Source of the DNA: Brachyspira hyodysenteriae ATCC 27164 | GTDB taxonomy: Bacteria; Spirochaetota; Brachyspiria; Brachyspirales; Brachyspiraceae | Assembly: GCF_001676785.2 (NCBI RefSeq) | Contig: NZ_CP015910.2 | Coordinates: forward strand, 2,418,001-2,482,000 | Length of the DNA stretch: 64,000 bases | Reading direction: 5' to 3' | Shown here: positions 9,325 to 17,917 of the stretch, one piece after another | How the letters are laid out: every line of letters starts with the position of its first letter | Numbering within the stretch: the stretch's first letter is position 1 | The notes under the pieces: generated by a model | Databases searched by the model: none | What the model was told of the DNA's origin: nothing | Seen by the model: only the letters and a program-made list of their open reading frames with translations | Position numbers and translations under genes: made by a program

Positions 9325-11418
9325 GTGAAAGATTTGCTTATTGAAATATTAGTAGAAGAAATACCTGCAGATTTTGCATATCCTGCCAGCGTAAGTTTTA
9401 AAAAAATAATAGAAAATACTTTAAAAAATAATGGTATTAATTTTAGTACTGTTAACTCATACACTACACCAAGAAGATTAGCAGTTTTAGCAGAAAATAT
9501 AGAAGAAAAATCAAAAGATGAAGTTATAGAATTCAGAGGTCCTTTATTTGAAAGTGCTTTTAAAGACGGTGCTCCTACAAAAGCTGGAGAAGGATTTTTA
9601 AAATCTCATAATATAGATGCAAATTCAATAAAAAATATAGATGAAAATGAATCATTTGATAAACCATATATAAAAGAAGTAAATGGAAAAAAATATATAT
9701 TTGTAAAAAAAGAAAAAAAAGGCATAGAAACTAAAAAACTATTTGAAGAAAAACTAGAAAGTATTGTTTCAAGCATAGATTTCAAAAAGAAAATGAGATG
9801 GGGAAATAAAGATTTTGCTTTTGTACGCCCTATAAGAAATGTACTTGCCTTATTTGGAAATGAAATCATTAAAACATCTGTTGCAGGAATAGAAACTAAT
9901 AATAAAGTAACAGGACACAGACTTCTTTCACCTGAATTTAAAGAAATTAATAATCCTAAAGACTATGAAAAAACATTAGCTGAAAAGCATGTTGTAGTAT
10001 CAAGAGAAAAAAGATTAGAAAATATTATAAATCAATTAGAAAATATTGAAAAAGAACATGGATATGAGGCTGTTTCAAAGAAAAAAGTATCTGAAATAGT
10101 TGTGGATTTGGTAGAAGAGCCTTACTTACTCACTGCTGAATTCGATTCTAAATTCTTAGAAGTACCTAAAGAAGTTTTAACAAGCGAAATGATTGAACAT
10201 CAAAAATACTTCCCATTATGTAAAAAAGACGGTACTTTAACTAATTTATTTGTAATAACAGCAAATCAGCCTAAAACTCCTCAAATAATAGCAGGAAATA
10301 TAAGAGTTTTAACTGCAAGACTTTCAGACGGAAGATTCTTATACCAAGAAGATATAAGAAAAGGCATGGACGAGATGAATGAAAGACTTGAAATGCTTAT
10401 GTTTAGAAAAGAGCTTGGAAGCGTTGCTGATAAAGTAAAAAGACTCGAGAAAAACTCAGAACTTTTAATAAAGCTTTTAGGCTATGAAAAAGATAAAGAA
10501 AATATACTAAAAGCTATTAAATATATGAAATCAGATTTAGTAAGTAATATGGTATATAATTTTCCAGAGCTTCAAGGTATAATGGGAGGATATTTTGCTA
10601 AATCTATGAATCTTAATGATGATGTTGCTTTAGCTATTAATGAACAATATAGACCTTTATTCGCTGCTGATGAAATACCTTCTAATGATACAGGTAAGGC
10701 TATAGCTATACTTGATAAAATGGATAATATAGCAGCAGGTTTCTATGTTGGAGATATACCAACAGGTTCTCAAGACCCTAATGCTCTAAGAAGACAGGCT
10801 TTAGGTATTATTAATATACTTACAAAGTCTAAAAAGCATATTAATCTTAAAAAATTAATAGAAGATGCTATCAACTCTATGCCTAAAGATGCTAGAAATA
10901 ATAAAAGCGAAGATTTAGTAAAAGATATATTCGAGTTCTTTAAATCCCGTTTTGAAAATGATATTGACTTTGCTAAAGATTCTGTTGCTGGAGTTCTTTC
11001 TACTGGTATAGATGATATGTATGATGCTTATTTAAAAATAGAAGCTATTGATGCATTTAGAAAGAAAAATGAAGAGCTATTCTCTAATCTTTTATTAGTA
11101 TTTAAAAGAATTAAGAATATGATTAAATCAGCTAAAGATGTTAATTTAGATGAATCATTATTAAAAGAAGAAGCTGAAAAATCTCTATACAATACATATA
11201 AAGAAAAATTGAATGAAGTTAATAAGCTTATGGAAAATAGAGAATATGAAAAAACATTCGCTCTACTTGCAAGTTTATACGAACCATTGGATAAATTCTT
11301 CAAAGATATTATGGTAAATGTAGATGATGAGAAAATCAAAAATAATCGTATAGCTTTGCTTTCTTCAGTTGATAAAATCTTCAAGAATATGCTTGATTTC
11401 TCTAGTTTGGTAAAATAA
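9325..11418 (+). CDS. glyS: Glycyl-tRNA synthetase beta subunit
   Basis: 697 residues, the usual length of the beta chain of the alpha2-beta2 enzyme. N-terminal 'LLIEILVEEIPADF' and 'TPRRLAVL' are typical, as are 'RWGNKDFAFVRPIRNVLALF' and 'HRLLSP'. The middle has the HD-like segment and the C-terminus the tRNA-binding region. It starts with GTG after AAGGA. The alpha subunit gene glyQ is not beside it, unlike the common glyQS order, so it must lie elsewhere. No T-box leader motif is visible in the 224-nt upstream gap. A terminator follows. Confidence 0.95.
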   Translation: MKDLLIEILVEEIPADFAYPASVSFKKIIENTLKNNGINFSTVNSYTTPRRLAVLAENIEEKSKDEVIEFRGPLFESAFKDGAPTKAGEGFLKSHNIDANSIKNIDENESFDKPYIKEVNGKKYIFVKKEKKGIETKKLFEEKLESIVSSIDFKKKMRWGNKDFAFVRPIRNVLALFGNEIIKTSVAGIETNNKVTGHRLLSPEFKEINNPKDYEKTLAEKHVVVSREKRLENIINQLENIEKEHGYEAVSKKKVSEIVVDLVEEPYLLTAEFDSKFLEVPKEVLTSEMIEHQKYFPLCKKDGTLTNLFVITANQPKTPQIIAGNIRVLTARLSDGRFLYQEDIRKGMDEMNERLEMLMFRKELGSVADKVKRLEKNSELLIKLLGYEKDKENILKAIKYMKSDLVSNMVYNFPELQGIMGGYFAKSMNLNDDVALAINEQYRPLFAADEIPSNDTGKAIAILDKMDNIAAGFYVGDIPTGSQDPNALRRQALGIINILTKSKKHINLKKLIEDAINSMPKDARNNKSEDLVKDIFEFFKSRFENDIDFAKDSVAGVLSTGIDDMYDAYLKIEAIDAFRKKNEELFSNLLLVFKRIKNMIKSAKDVNLDESLLKEEAEKSLYNTYKEKLNEVNKLMENREYEKTFALLASLYEPLDKFFKDIMVNVDDEKIKNNRIALLSSVDKIFKNMLDFSSLVK

Positions 11419-11443
11419 TAAATTAATAATATTTAATATTTAT

Positions 11444-11480
11444 AAAAGCACTTTCATTTTAATATGAGGGTGCTTTTTTA
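11444..11480 (+). terminator. Rho-independent terminator after glyS
   Basis: Inverted repeat with AAAGCAC pairing with GTGCTTT around an AT-rich loop, followed by a T run (11473-11478). It lies 26 nt after the glyS stop. Confidence 0.8.
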
Positions 11481-11653
11481 TTATAAAAACTTTTCAAACA
11501 GTAATACAAAATGTAAAAAACGTGTTACAAACGAAATATAACTATATTATATACTATGCTATTTATAGAATAATTTCACAAAAACACGAATTACATAATT
11601 GTAAAATTTATATAACTTTATATTATATAATTAATACAAAAAAAGGAGAAAAA

Positions 11654-12415
11654 ATGAAAAAAATTATACCTATAGTATTATTTATATCTGTTTTAGTATT
11701 TTCATGTAATAAAACAGAAACAACATCAAATCAACAGGGAACATCAAACACTACTACATCCAGTGAAGCAGGAACTATGGACATAGATTTCCAAGCTGTA
11801 TTTGGTGAAAAAGCTAATGATGATAATAATTTAATGCAAAACTCATATTTAAAAGTTTCAGGAAGTTACGGCAATATTGATGCTAAAGTAGATGCCACTA
11901 CAGGAGCTTCAACACCAAAAGGAGCTACTAAATCTTGGGACTCATACAGATATGAGAATAATCAATATGCAAACAATAAAATAGAAAGAGGATTAGGTTT
12001 CTTTGTACTTTACGGAGTATCTCCTTCTAAAACTTATAATTTTGACGGTATGACAGGAACAGGAACATCTCAAAAAGTATTAAATGGAACTAACGGCCCT
12101 ATAATCACAGGAACAGGCGTTACTAAAGATGAAACAGGAGTAATCACTATAAGATATGCTCATGCTGGAGGACCTACAGTTTATCCTTGGGTTTATGAAT
12201 TAAAATCTGATACTAACGGAATATTTAAAATAGGATATGGTTCAGATAATAACAAAGTAAGTACTTCACAAATTTCTAATGATATGAACTTTGCAGATAT
12301 TCAAATGGCTACAGATAAAGCAAAAGACGGAATACCTTATTGGCAGGGAGATTTACAAGGTACTTTTGAAAATGATACTTTAACTTTGAAAGGTACTTTA
12401 AAAGAAGTTAAATAA
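11654..12415 (+). CDS. Predicted exported lipoprotein of unknown function
   Basis: 253 residues. The ATG at 11654 is chosen because AAAAGGAG lies just before it and a lipoprotein signal follows immediately ('MKKIIPIVLFISVLVFSCNK', lipidated Cys at about 18). An open frame upstream to 11522 adds no recognisable signal. After a Ser/Thr/Gln-rich linker the mature part has Gly/Thr-rich segments such as 'TYNFDGMTGTGTSQK' and 'GTGVTKDETGVITIRY', suggesting a beta-rich fold. I recognise no family. It is a single-gene unit between two terminators. Confidence 0.72.
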   Translation: MKKIIPIVLFISVLVFSCNKTETTSNQQGTSNTTTSSEAGTMDIDFQAVFGEKANDDNNLMQNSYLKVSGSYGNIDAKVDATTGASTPKGATKSWDSYRYENNQYANNKIERGLGFFVLYGVSPSKTYNFDGMTGTGTSQKVLNGTNGPIITGTGVTKDETGVITIRYAHAGGPTVYPWVYELKSDTNGIFKIGYGSDNNKVSTSQISNDMNFADIQMATDKAKDGIPYWQGDLQGTFENDTLTLKGTLKEVK

Positions 12416-12436
12416 AAAAAATTAAATATGTTTTAT

Positions 12437-12468
12437 AAGAGGCTTATAATAAAGCCTCTTTTTTTATA
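12437..12468 (+). terminator. Rho-independent terminator
   Basis: Perfect 9-bp stem AAGAGGCTT / AAGCCTCTT (12437-12445 and 12452-12460) followed by a T tract, 21 nt after the lipoprotein stop codon. Confidence 0.9.
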
Positions 12469-12567
12469 AAAAAAATAATTTAAAATTATTGCGGTATTGA
12501 ATTAAAAAATCATATAGTCTAAAATGGTAATATATAATTTTTTAATAAAAAATATATAAAATATTTT

Positions 12568-12596
12568 TTTACAGTTAATTTTTATTTTATTATACT
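12568..12596 (+). promoter_or_regulatory. Sigma-70 type promoter for the alkaline phosphatase
   Basis: TTTACA (12568-12573), a 17-nt spacer, TATACT (12591-12596). The predicted start near 12603 gives a leader of about 55 nt that carries the TTGGAGA ribosome-binding site. Confidence 0.6.
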
Positions 12597-12657
12597 ATTA
12601 GTTTGGAAAAATTTGATATCAGATTTTTACCAAATTATAAAGATTGGAGAAAAATCT

Positions 12658-14250
12658 ATGATTCGATTATTACCTATCCTTCTTTTAGCCGTATTTTTTA
12701 TCGGATGCGGTCAGCCATCTTACAATAATTCAGAAAATGATATAAAAGCAAAAAATGTTATAATTTTAATTGCTGATGGACAAAGCACTGATGTAATTAC
12801 ATATTCAAGATGGATTAATGGCGGAGAGTCATTAGCCATAGATGAAATGTTAAGCGGAGCAGTTAGAACTCATAATGCTGATTCTCCTATAGCTGATTCT
12901 GCACCTGCCGGTACAGCTTTAGCTACTGGATATAAATCATCTTATAAGCAGTTTATAGGTCTTCTTCCAGATGAGGCTATACTTCCTAATTCATCAATAC
13001 CTACAGAAGCCAGAAGTCCTATAGCAAATGTATTAGAGGCAGCACAACTTCTTGATAAAGCTACAGGAGTTGTTGCTACTGCAGAAATTATGCATGCAAC
13101 TCCTGCAGCATTTTCTGCTCATGATATCACTAGAAAAGACTATGATGATTTAAGCGAACAGCAAATATTTCAGGATATAGATGTTATACTTGGAGGCGGA
13201 TATAAGTTTTTTACTAAAGAAGGAAGAAAAGACGGAAAGGATTTGATATCTGAAATTACTAATTTAGGTTATTCTATAATCAGAACTTCTGATGAATTAA
13301 ATTCTTTCACAGGCGATAAAGTTGTAGGACTTTTTGCAGATGCAGATTTAGCATATGATATAGACAGAAATGAAACATCTCAGCCTTCATTGGCTCAAAT
13401 GACTTCAAAGGCTATAGAAATACTTTCTAAAAATAAAAATGGATTCTTTTTAATGGTAGAAGCTTCAAAAGTAGATTGGGCTGCTCATGCCAATGATCCG
13501 GTAGGATTAGTATCCGATACTTTAGCTTATGATGCTGCTGTAAAAGCTGCATTGGATTTTGCCAAAAAAGATAATAATACTATGGTTATAGCTGTAACAG
13601 ATCATGGAAACAGTGGTTTTTCTATGGGAAATTATGACACATCTTCAGATTATCAACAAGTACAATTAGCAAGCCTTATAGATCCTATAAAAAAAGCTTC
13701 ACGTTCTGCTGAATATATAGCTAGAAAAATAGAAGCTGGCGAAGATATAAGAGAAACTATGTCTAAATATTATTCTATTAATGATATGACAGCGGCAGAA
13801 GTAAATTCTCTTACAGGAAAAACAGGTGAGGATTTACATTATGCTATAGGTCCAATATTAGCAAAAAGAGCATATTTAGGATTCACTTCTCATGGACATA
13901 CTGGAGAAGATGTTCCTCTATATACTTATTTACCTAATAATAAAAGAATCACAGGTCTTATAGATAATACTGATATAGCTAAAAATATTGCTAAAGCTAT
14001 GGGAATAAATTTAGATGAAGCTTCCAAAAAATTATTTATGAGTGAAGATGAAATAAAAAAAGCAGGTGCTGAGCTAACATCTGACGGTCAAATTCTTACT
14101 ATACGTATGAAAGATAAAACTGCTCAAATGATGAAAAACAGAAATATAATTACTGTAGATGGAGAGAAAAAAACTTTAGCAGGAGTTGTGGTTTATAATG
14201 AGTCTAAATGGTATTTCCCTGCTGAGGTATTAGATATATTAAATAAGTAA
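12658..14250 (+). CDS. phoA: Alkaline phosphatase, lipoprotein
   Basis: 530 residues from ATG 12658, chosen because GGAGA precedes it and the lipoprotein signal 'MIRLLPILLLAVFFIGC' (Cys17) starts there; the longer TTG-initiated frame from 12613 adds nothing useful. Catalytic features of the alkaline phosphatase family are in order: 'ILIADGQS' (metal Asp40), 'ADSAPAGTALATGY' (nucleophile Ser81), 'EASKVDWAAHANDP', 'VTDHGNSG' and 'SHGHTGEDVPLY' (metal His). It would hydrolyse phosphate monoesters in the periplasm, tethered by lipid. It stands alone with its own promoter and terminator; no obvious Pho-box was seen. Confidence 0.9.
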   Translation: MIRLLPILLLAVFFIGCGQPSYNNSENDIKAKNVIILIADGQSTDVITYSRWINGGESLAIDEMLSGAVRTHNADSPIADSAPAGTALATGYKSSYKQFIGLLPDEAILPNSSIPTEARSPIANVLEAAQLLDKATGVVATAEIMHATPAAFSAHDITRKDYDDLSEQQIFQDIDVILGGGYKFFTKEGRKDGKDLISEITNLGYSIIRTSDELNSFTGDKVVGLFADADLAYDIDRNETSQPSLAQMTSKAIEILSKNKNGFFLMVEASKVDWAAHANDPVGLVSDTLAYDAAVKAALDFAKKDNNTMVIAVTDHGNSGFSMGNYDTSSDYQQVQLASLIDPIKKASRSAEYIARKIEAGEDIRETMSKYYSINDMTAAEVNSLTGKTGEDLHYAIGPILAKRAYLGFTSHGHTGEDVPLYTYLPNNKRITGLIDNTDIAKNIAKAMGINLDEASKKLFMSEDEIKKAGAELTSDGQILTIRMKDKTAQMMKNRNIITVDGEKKTLAGVVVYNESKWYFPAEVLDILNK

Positions 14251-14270
14251 TTTTATTTTTTATATTTATA

Positions 14271-14302
14271 AGCGGAGCTATTTTTTGCAGCTTCGCTTTT
14301 TA
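14271..14302 (+). terminator. Rho-independent terminator after phoA
   Basis: 9-bp stem AGCGGAGCT / AGCTTCGCT with one G-U pair (14271-14279, 14289-14297), followed by a T tract. Confidence 0.85.
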
Positions 14303-14341
14303 TTTTTAACAATTTTTATTAAAAGGCATTCTAGTATATAC

Positions 14342-14521
14342 TAAAAATTTTTAAGTTTGTCAATTTTTTGTTGTTCTTTTTCCCGCCGCACATCACAGGC
14401 ACTTCCTTCAGTCGCAAAAGAAGTGGGGTTGCCGTAGGCACGCACCGCGGAGGCAAAGCCCTGCAAATATTTTAAATTTAAAAAATTTATTTTTGACAAA
14501 ATGTAGTTGTTTAGGTATATA
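14342..14521. repeat. GC-rich dispersed repeat, family 2, copy 1
   Basis: About 180 bp, much richer in G+C than its surroundings. Read as the reverse complement it aligns over most of its length with 61580-61879: shared blocks include 'GCAGGGCTTTGCC', 'CCCCACTTCTTTTG' and 'GCGGCGGGAAAAAGAACAAC', plus the end block TTGACAAAAT...TTAGGTATATA (14493-14521). A partial third copy is at 58145-58261. No open reading frame runs through it. It lies between convergent phoA and thiD. Nature unknown: it could be a small non-autonomous mobile element or a structured RNA or DNA element. Confidence 0.75.
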
Positions 14522-14565
14522 ATTAAATAAATTATATATTTAAATAATTTTAATTATTATAAATA

Positions 14566-14630
14566 AAAATTGTTAGTAAAATATCCCTGTTAAATAAACT
14601 TAACAGATGCTCGCAATTTTTATTTTAAAT
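14566..14630. repeat. Small hairpin repeat, family 3, copy 1
   Basis: Outer arms AAAAATTGTTAG and GCTCGCAATTTTTAT flank an inner hairpin CTGTTAA-ATAAAC-TTAACAG. The same layout, with a different inner stem, occurs at 56326-56402. The rest of the 355-nt gap between phoA and thiD is family 2 copy 1 plus plain AT-rich sequence. Confidence 0.6.
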
Positions 14631-14657
14631 GCCAAATAATATATCTATAATCATTAA

Positions 14658-15467
14658 TTATATATTTAAATGCTTCCATGCCTCATAAAAATGATGAACA
14701 GGGCCATGGCCTTTACCTACACTGTCAACTTTGGCAGCCTGTAATGCATTAAATAAATACTGTTTTCCTAATTTTGAAGCCTCAAGAGGTGTTTTACCAT
14801 GTGCTATATAACTGCATATTGCGGCAGAAAGCGTACATCCTGTACCATGTGTATTTTTAGTATCTATTCTTAAAGCATCTAAAAACTCTTTGCTTTCTTT
14901 ATTAATAAATAAATCCCTTGACAATTCACCTTCTAAATGTCCGCCTTTAAGCATAACATTTTTTGCACCCATATTGAGTATATCATTAGCGGCATCTATC
15001 ATATCATCATCGGTTTTTATTTTTTTTGAAGTTAAATCCTCAGCTTCAGGTATATTCGGAGTTACAACAGTAGAAATAGGAAGTATATATTTTTTTAAAC
15101 TGTCAACTGCCTCTTCAAGAAGAAGTCTGTCTCCGCTCTTTGCAACCATTACAGGATCAACTATTATAGGTATATTCTTAGCATTATTACTCAAAAAATC
15201 GGCAACTAATTTTATTATATCGCTATTAAAAAGCATTCCTATCTTTATAGCATCAGGTATAATATCATCAAATATGCATTCCAACTGTTCTTTTATAGCT
15301 TTTAATTCTATTTCATAACAGCTTCTTACACCTTGAGTATTCTGCACAGGTAATGCAGTAAGTACGCACATTCCATAACATCCCAAAGCAGAAAAAGTTT
15401 TCAAATCTGCCTGTATGCCGGCACCTCCGGAACCATCAAATCCGGCTATTGTTAAAGCCTTTACCAT
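14658..15467 (-). CDS. thiD: Hydroxymethylpyrimidine/phosphomethylpyrimidine kinase
   Basis: 269 residues from ATG 15467, which has AGGAG 9 nt upstream; a TTG at 15473 is less likely. Family signatures: 'ALTIAGFDGSGGAGIQADLK' (substrate and ATP-binding N-terminus), 'GCYGMCVLTALPVQNTQGV', 'IVDPVMVAKSGDRLL', 'VVTPNIPEAEDL' and the anion hole 'NTHGTGCTLSAAI' with catalytic Cys. It phosphorylates HMP and HMP-P for the pyrimidine half of thiamine. No other thi gene is adjacent, and the 29-nt gap to the upstream gene leaves no room for a TPP riboswitch. It may be co-transcribed with the receiver-PilZ gene upstream. Confidence 0.93.
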   Translation of the reverse strand: MVKALTIAGFDGSGGAGIQADLKTFSALGCYGMCVLTALPVQNTQGVRSCYEIELKAIKEQLECIFDDIIPDAIKIGMLFNSDIIKLVADFLSNNAKNIPIIVDPVMVAKSGDRLLLEEAVDSLKKYILPISTVVTPNIPEAEDLTSKKIKTDDDMIDAANDILNMGAKNVMLKGGHLEGELSRDLFINKESKEFLDALRIDTKNTHGTGCTLSAAICSYIAHGKTPLEASKLGKQYLFNALQAAKVDSVGKGHGPVHHFYEAWKHLNI

Positions 15468-15502
15468 TATCAAAAACTCCTATAATTTATTATGAATTAA
15501 GA

Positions 15503-16210
15503 TTATTTTAATTTTTCTATATATTTATCATATATAAATTTACATATTAATTTAGAATTAAATACTGATAAATCGACAAACTCTCCTATATACTCATTTC
15601 CTATTTTTTCAAGTATATTAATAGAAAAACTTATTTTATAAGAACTAATTGACATAGAAGCATTTTTTATAACATGCCCTACTTCTAAACTAGCTTCCTC
15701 AGGAGGCATAATAAATTTTAATCCTATAGGAGACATTTCTATTATCATACCATGAAGAATCTGCCTTACACCATCATGTCTAAATACCAATTTAAAATTA
15801 TCTAAATTATTTATCACTATATGTTTTAATTTCTTAGGCTTAACTCCAGCCTTATCTATTAAAACATTAAATCTATTCAAAAAATCTTTTTCATTGAATG
15901 GCTTTAATAAAAATCCTGAAACCCCAATTCTCATCATCTTAGTGAAGAACTCTCTGCTAGGATCAGCAACATGAACTATAACATGAACACCATGATATCT
16001 GTCATCTAAATAAATCTTTTCAAGTATACTCTCCATTTCCGTATCATTTTCCTCAACCTCTATAATAGCAATAGAAAAAGGAAGTTTACCAAACATACTT
16101 AAAATGTTGTTTTTATCCTTCACAGCCACAACTTCATATCCTGCCGTAATAAGAATACTGATAAAACTGTCCCTTATTTGTAAAGATGAATCATAAACTA
16201 ATACTCTCAT
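15503..16210 (-). CDS. Degenerate receiver domain with PilZ-like C-terminus
   Basis: 235 residues. Residues 1-118 fold like a CheY receiver ('VLVYDSS', 'GVSGFLLKPFN' with the conserved Lys), but the phosphoacceptor position is Glu51 ('IAIIEVEEND') and the usual second acidic residue of strand 1 is Ser. Phosphorylation is therefore doubtful. Residues 130-230 resemble PilZ: 'FRHDGVRQILHGMIIEMSPIGLKF' (about 145-168, shown here only as a guide) has the Arg-rich start and a D/E-x-S-x-x-G-like motif. A protein of this type would act as a cyclic-di-GMP effector. The PilZ call is moderate because the RxxxR motif is imperfect. Confidence 0.6.
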   Translation of the reverse strand: MRVLVYDSSLQIRDSFISILITAGYEVVAVKDKNNILSMFGKLPFSIAIIEVEENDTEMESILEKIYLDDRYHGVHVIVHVADPSREFFTKMMRIGVSGFLLKPFNEKDFLNRFNVLIDKAGVKPKKLKHIVINNLDNFKLVFRHDGVRQILHGMIIEMSPIGLKFIMPPEEASLEVGHVIKNASMSISSYKISFSINILEKIGNEYIGEFVDLSVFNSKLICKFIYDKYIEKLK

Positions 16211-16410
16211 AATATATACCTGAAAATTAATTATATTGTTTTTACATTATATAATAGAAAAAATTAAAATCAATAATATATATAAACTTAATCATAAACT
16301 GTAATAGTAAATAATTTTTATAATGTAGTTATTAATATATTACATTTAGTATATTATACATTTAATAAAAATATATTATTATATTTCATTAACAAAAATA
16401 TAGTAAAAAG

Positions 16411-16438
16411 TTGTTTTTTTTTATTTATTATATATAAT
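16411..16438 (+). promoter_or_regulatory. Promoter close to the GH13 start codon
   Basis: TTGTTT (16411-16416), 16-nt spacer, TATAAT (16433-16438). Only six bases separate the -10 box from the ATG at 16445, so transcription would begin at or next to the start codon. Confidence 0.5.
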
Positions 16439-16444
16439 AAAGAG

Positions 16445-17875
16445 ATGAAAACATCTGGATATAATTTATTTCCGCCGCTTCTAGGGCATATAAAAAATTG
16501 GTATAGCCATATTGATAGGATTAAAAATATGGGTTTTGAATGGGTGTATATTAATCCTATAACATATCCCGGATTCAGCGGAAGTCTGTACGCTACAAAA
16601 TATTATTATCAATATAACCCTGCTTTTTTCACTAGCTGTGAACAAGAAATTGCTGAAAAAGAGATTAAGGATTTCATTGCATATTGTAATAATAAAAATA
16701 TAAAAGTAATGATAGATTTGGTTATTAATCATTCATCAAAGGACTGTAATTTGACTAATGAACATCTTGAATGGTATAAAACCAAAGATGGAGCTTTACA
16801 GTCTCCTGGAGCTTGGGATAATGGTAAGTGGATTGAATGGGGTGATTTAGCAATGTTCAATAATAAAAGAGATCCCAATGAAAAAGATGAAGAAGAAAAT
16901 GCTGATAATCAAAATGACCAAAACAGCAATAAAGAAAATAATCAAAACATAAATAATAATGAAATATTAAATCCTATATGGTATTATTGGAATGATTTAA
17001 TAAAACATAATATTGATTTAGGATTCAGCGGATTCAGATGCGATGCTGCTTATAAAGTGCCTAAAGAATTATGGAAATATTTGATAGATAATGCTAAACA
17101 GATAAATAATGAAGTTATATTCTTTGCAGAAAGTTTAGGCTGCTCTATGGAAGATACTAAAAAACTTATAGATGCCGGTTTTGACTATGTGGCAAGCAGT
17201 GCTAAATGGTGGGATTATGATGGAGAATGGTTTATAGAACAGTATGATCTTGCAAGAGAAAAATGCAAACAAATAGCTTTTCCAAGTAATCATGATACTA
17301 GAAGACTTATTGAAGAATATGATGGAAACATTTGGAGAGTAAAACAGACTTTCTTTTTTACAGCAATAGTATGCGATATGTGGATGATCACTTTGGGTGA
17401 TGAGTTCGGATTCTTTAAAAGATGTAATGTTGTAGGCGGAAATGAAAAAGATTATGAAAATATAAATTATGATTTAGGCGAATATATAAAAGATATCACT
17501 AATTATATAAAAAATAATCCTATACTTGCTGAATGCGGAAAAATAGTTTCTATAGATATAGAAGAAAAAAAGAAACTAGATGAATTAAAAAAAGAAGCCG
17601 ATACTCATAACGAGTATCATCAAAATAATGAATATTATGAAAAAGAAAAAATCTATAAGGAAAAAAAAGAAAAAGATCCTTTTAGAAAGTTTTATAAGTA
17701 TAATTTAGATGGAAGTGATAAACTTTTAATTATAGTTAATATAACTTCCAAAACTCAACAATTAGACACAAAAGAATACGGTATAAAAAAAGATATATCA
17801 TTTGAAAATAAAATAGAAAATATTACAGAAACTATAGATATATTGCCGTATCAGCTAAAAATATTCACTTTATAG
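16445..17875 (+). CDS. GH13 alpha-amylase family enzyme, GlgE/maltotransferase-like
   Basis: 476 residues. The (beta/alpha)8 GH13 catalytic motifs are complete: 'DLVINH' (91-96), nucleophile D200 in 'GFRCDAA', acid/base E229 in 'FFAES' and D284 in 'SNHDTRR'. The N-terminal 'GFEWVYINPITYPGFSGSLY' resembles the catalytic domain of maltosyl-transferase (GlgE) and related enzymes more than secreted amylases. There is no signal peptide, so it acts on intracellular glucans. A low-complexity Asn/Gln/Glu/Asp insert (about 145-173) interrupts the barrel, and a second Lys/Glu-rich stretch lies near 375-415. Substrate uncertain. The histidine kinase gene follows 42 nt later. Confidence 0.82.
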   Translation: MKTSGYNLFPPLLGHIKNWYSHIDRIKNMGFEWVYINPITYPGFSGSLYATKYYYQYNPAFFTSCEQEIAEKEIKDFIAYCNNKNIKVMIDLVINHSSKDCNLTNEHLEWYKTKDGALQSPGAWDNGKWIEWGDLAMFNNKRDPNEKDEEENADNQNDQNSNKENNQNINNNEILNPIWYYWNDLIKHNIDLGFSGFRCDAAYKVPKELWKYLIDNAKQINNEVIFFAESLGCSMEDTKKLIDAGFDYVASSAKWWDYDGEWFIEQYDLAREKCKQIAFPSNHDTRRLIEEYDGNIWRVKQTFFFTAIVCDMWMITLGDEFGFFKRCNVVGGNEKDYENINYDLGEYIKDITNYIKNNPILAECGKIVSIDIEEKKKLDELKKEADTHNEYHQNNEYYEKEKIYKEKKEKDPFRKFYKYNLDGSDKLLIIVNITSKTQQLDTKEYGIKKDISFENKIENITETIDILPYQLKIFTL

Positions 17876-17917
17876 GGAAAAAACGTATTGGTTATAAAAT
17901 TATAGGAAGTTTATTTT

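Noticed and set aside
11522-11653. Upstream extension of the lipoprotein gene to 11522
   Set aside because: The added 44 residues contain no signal and place the strong ribosome-binding site and lipoprotein signal inside the protein.
15468-15502. TPP riboswitch before thiD
   Set aside because: The gap is about 30 nt, too short, and lacks the CTGAGA motif.
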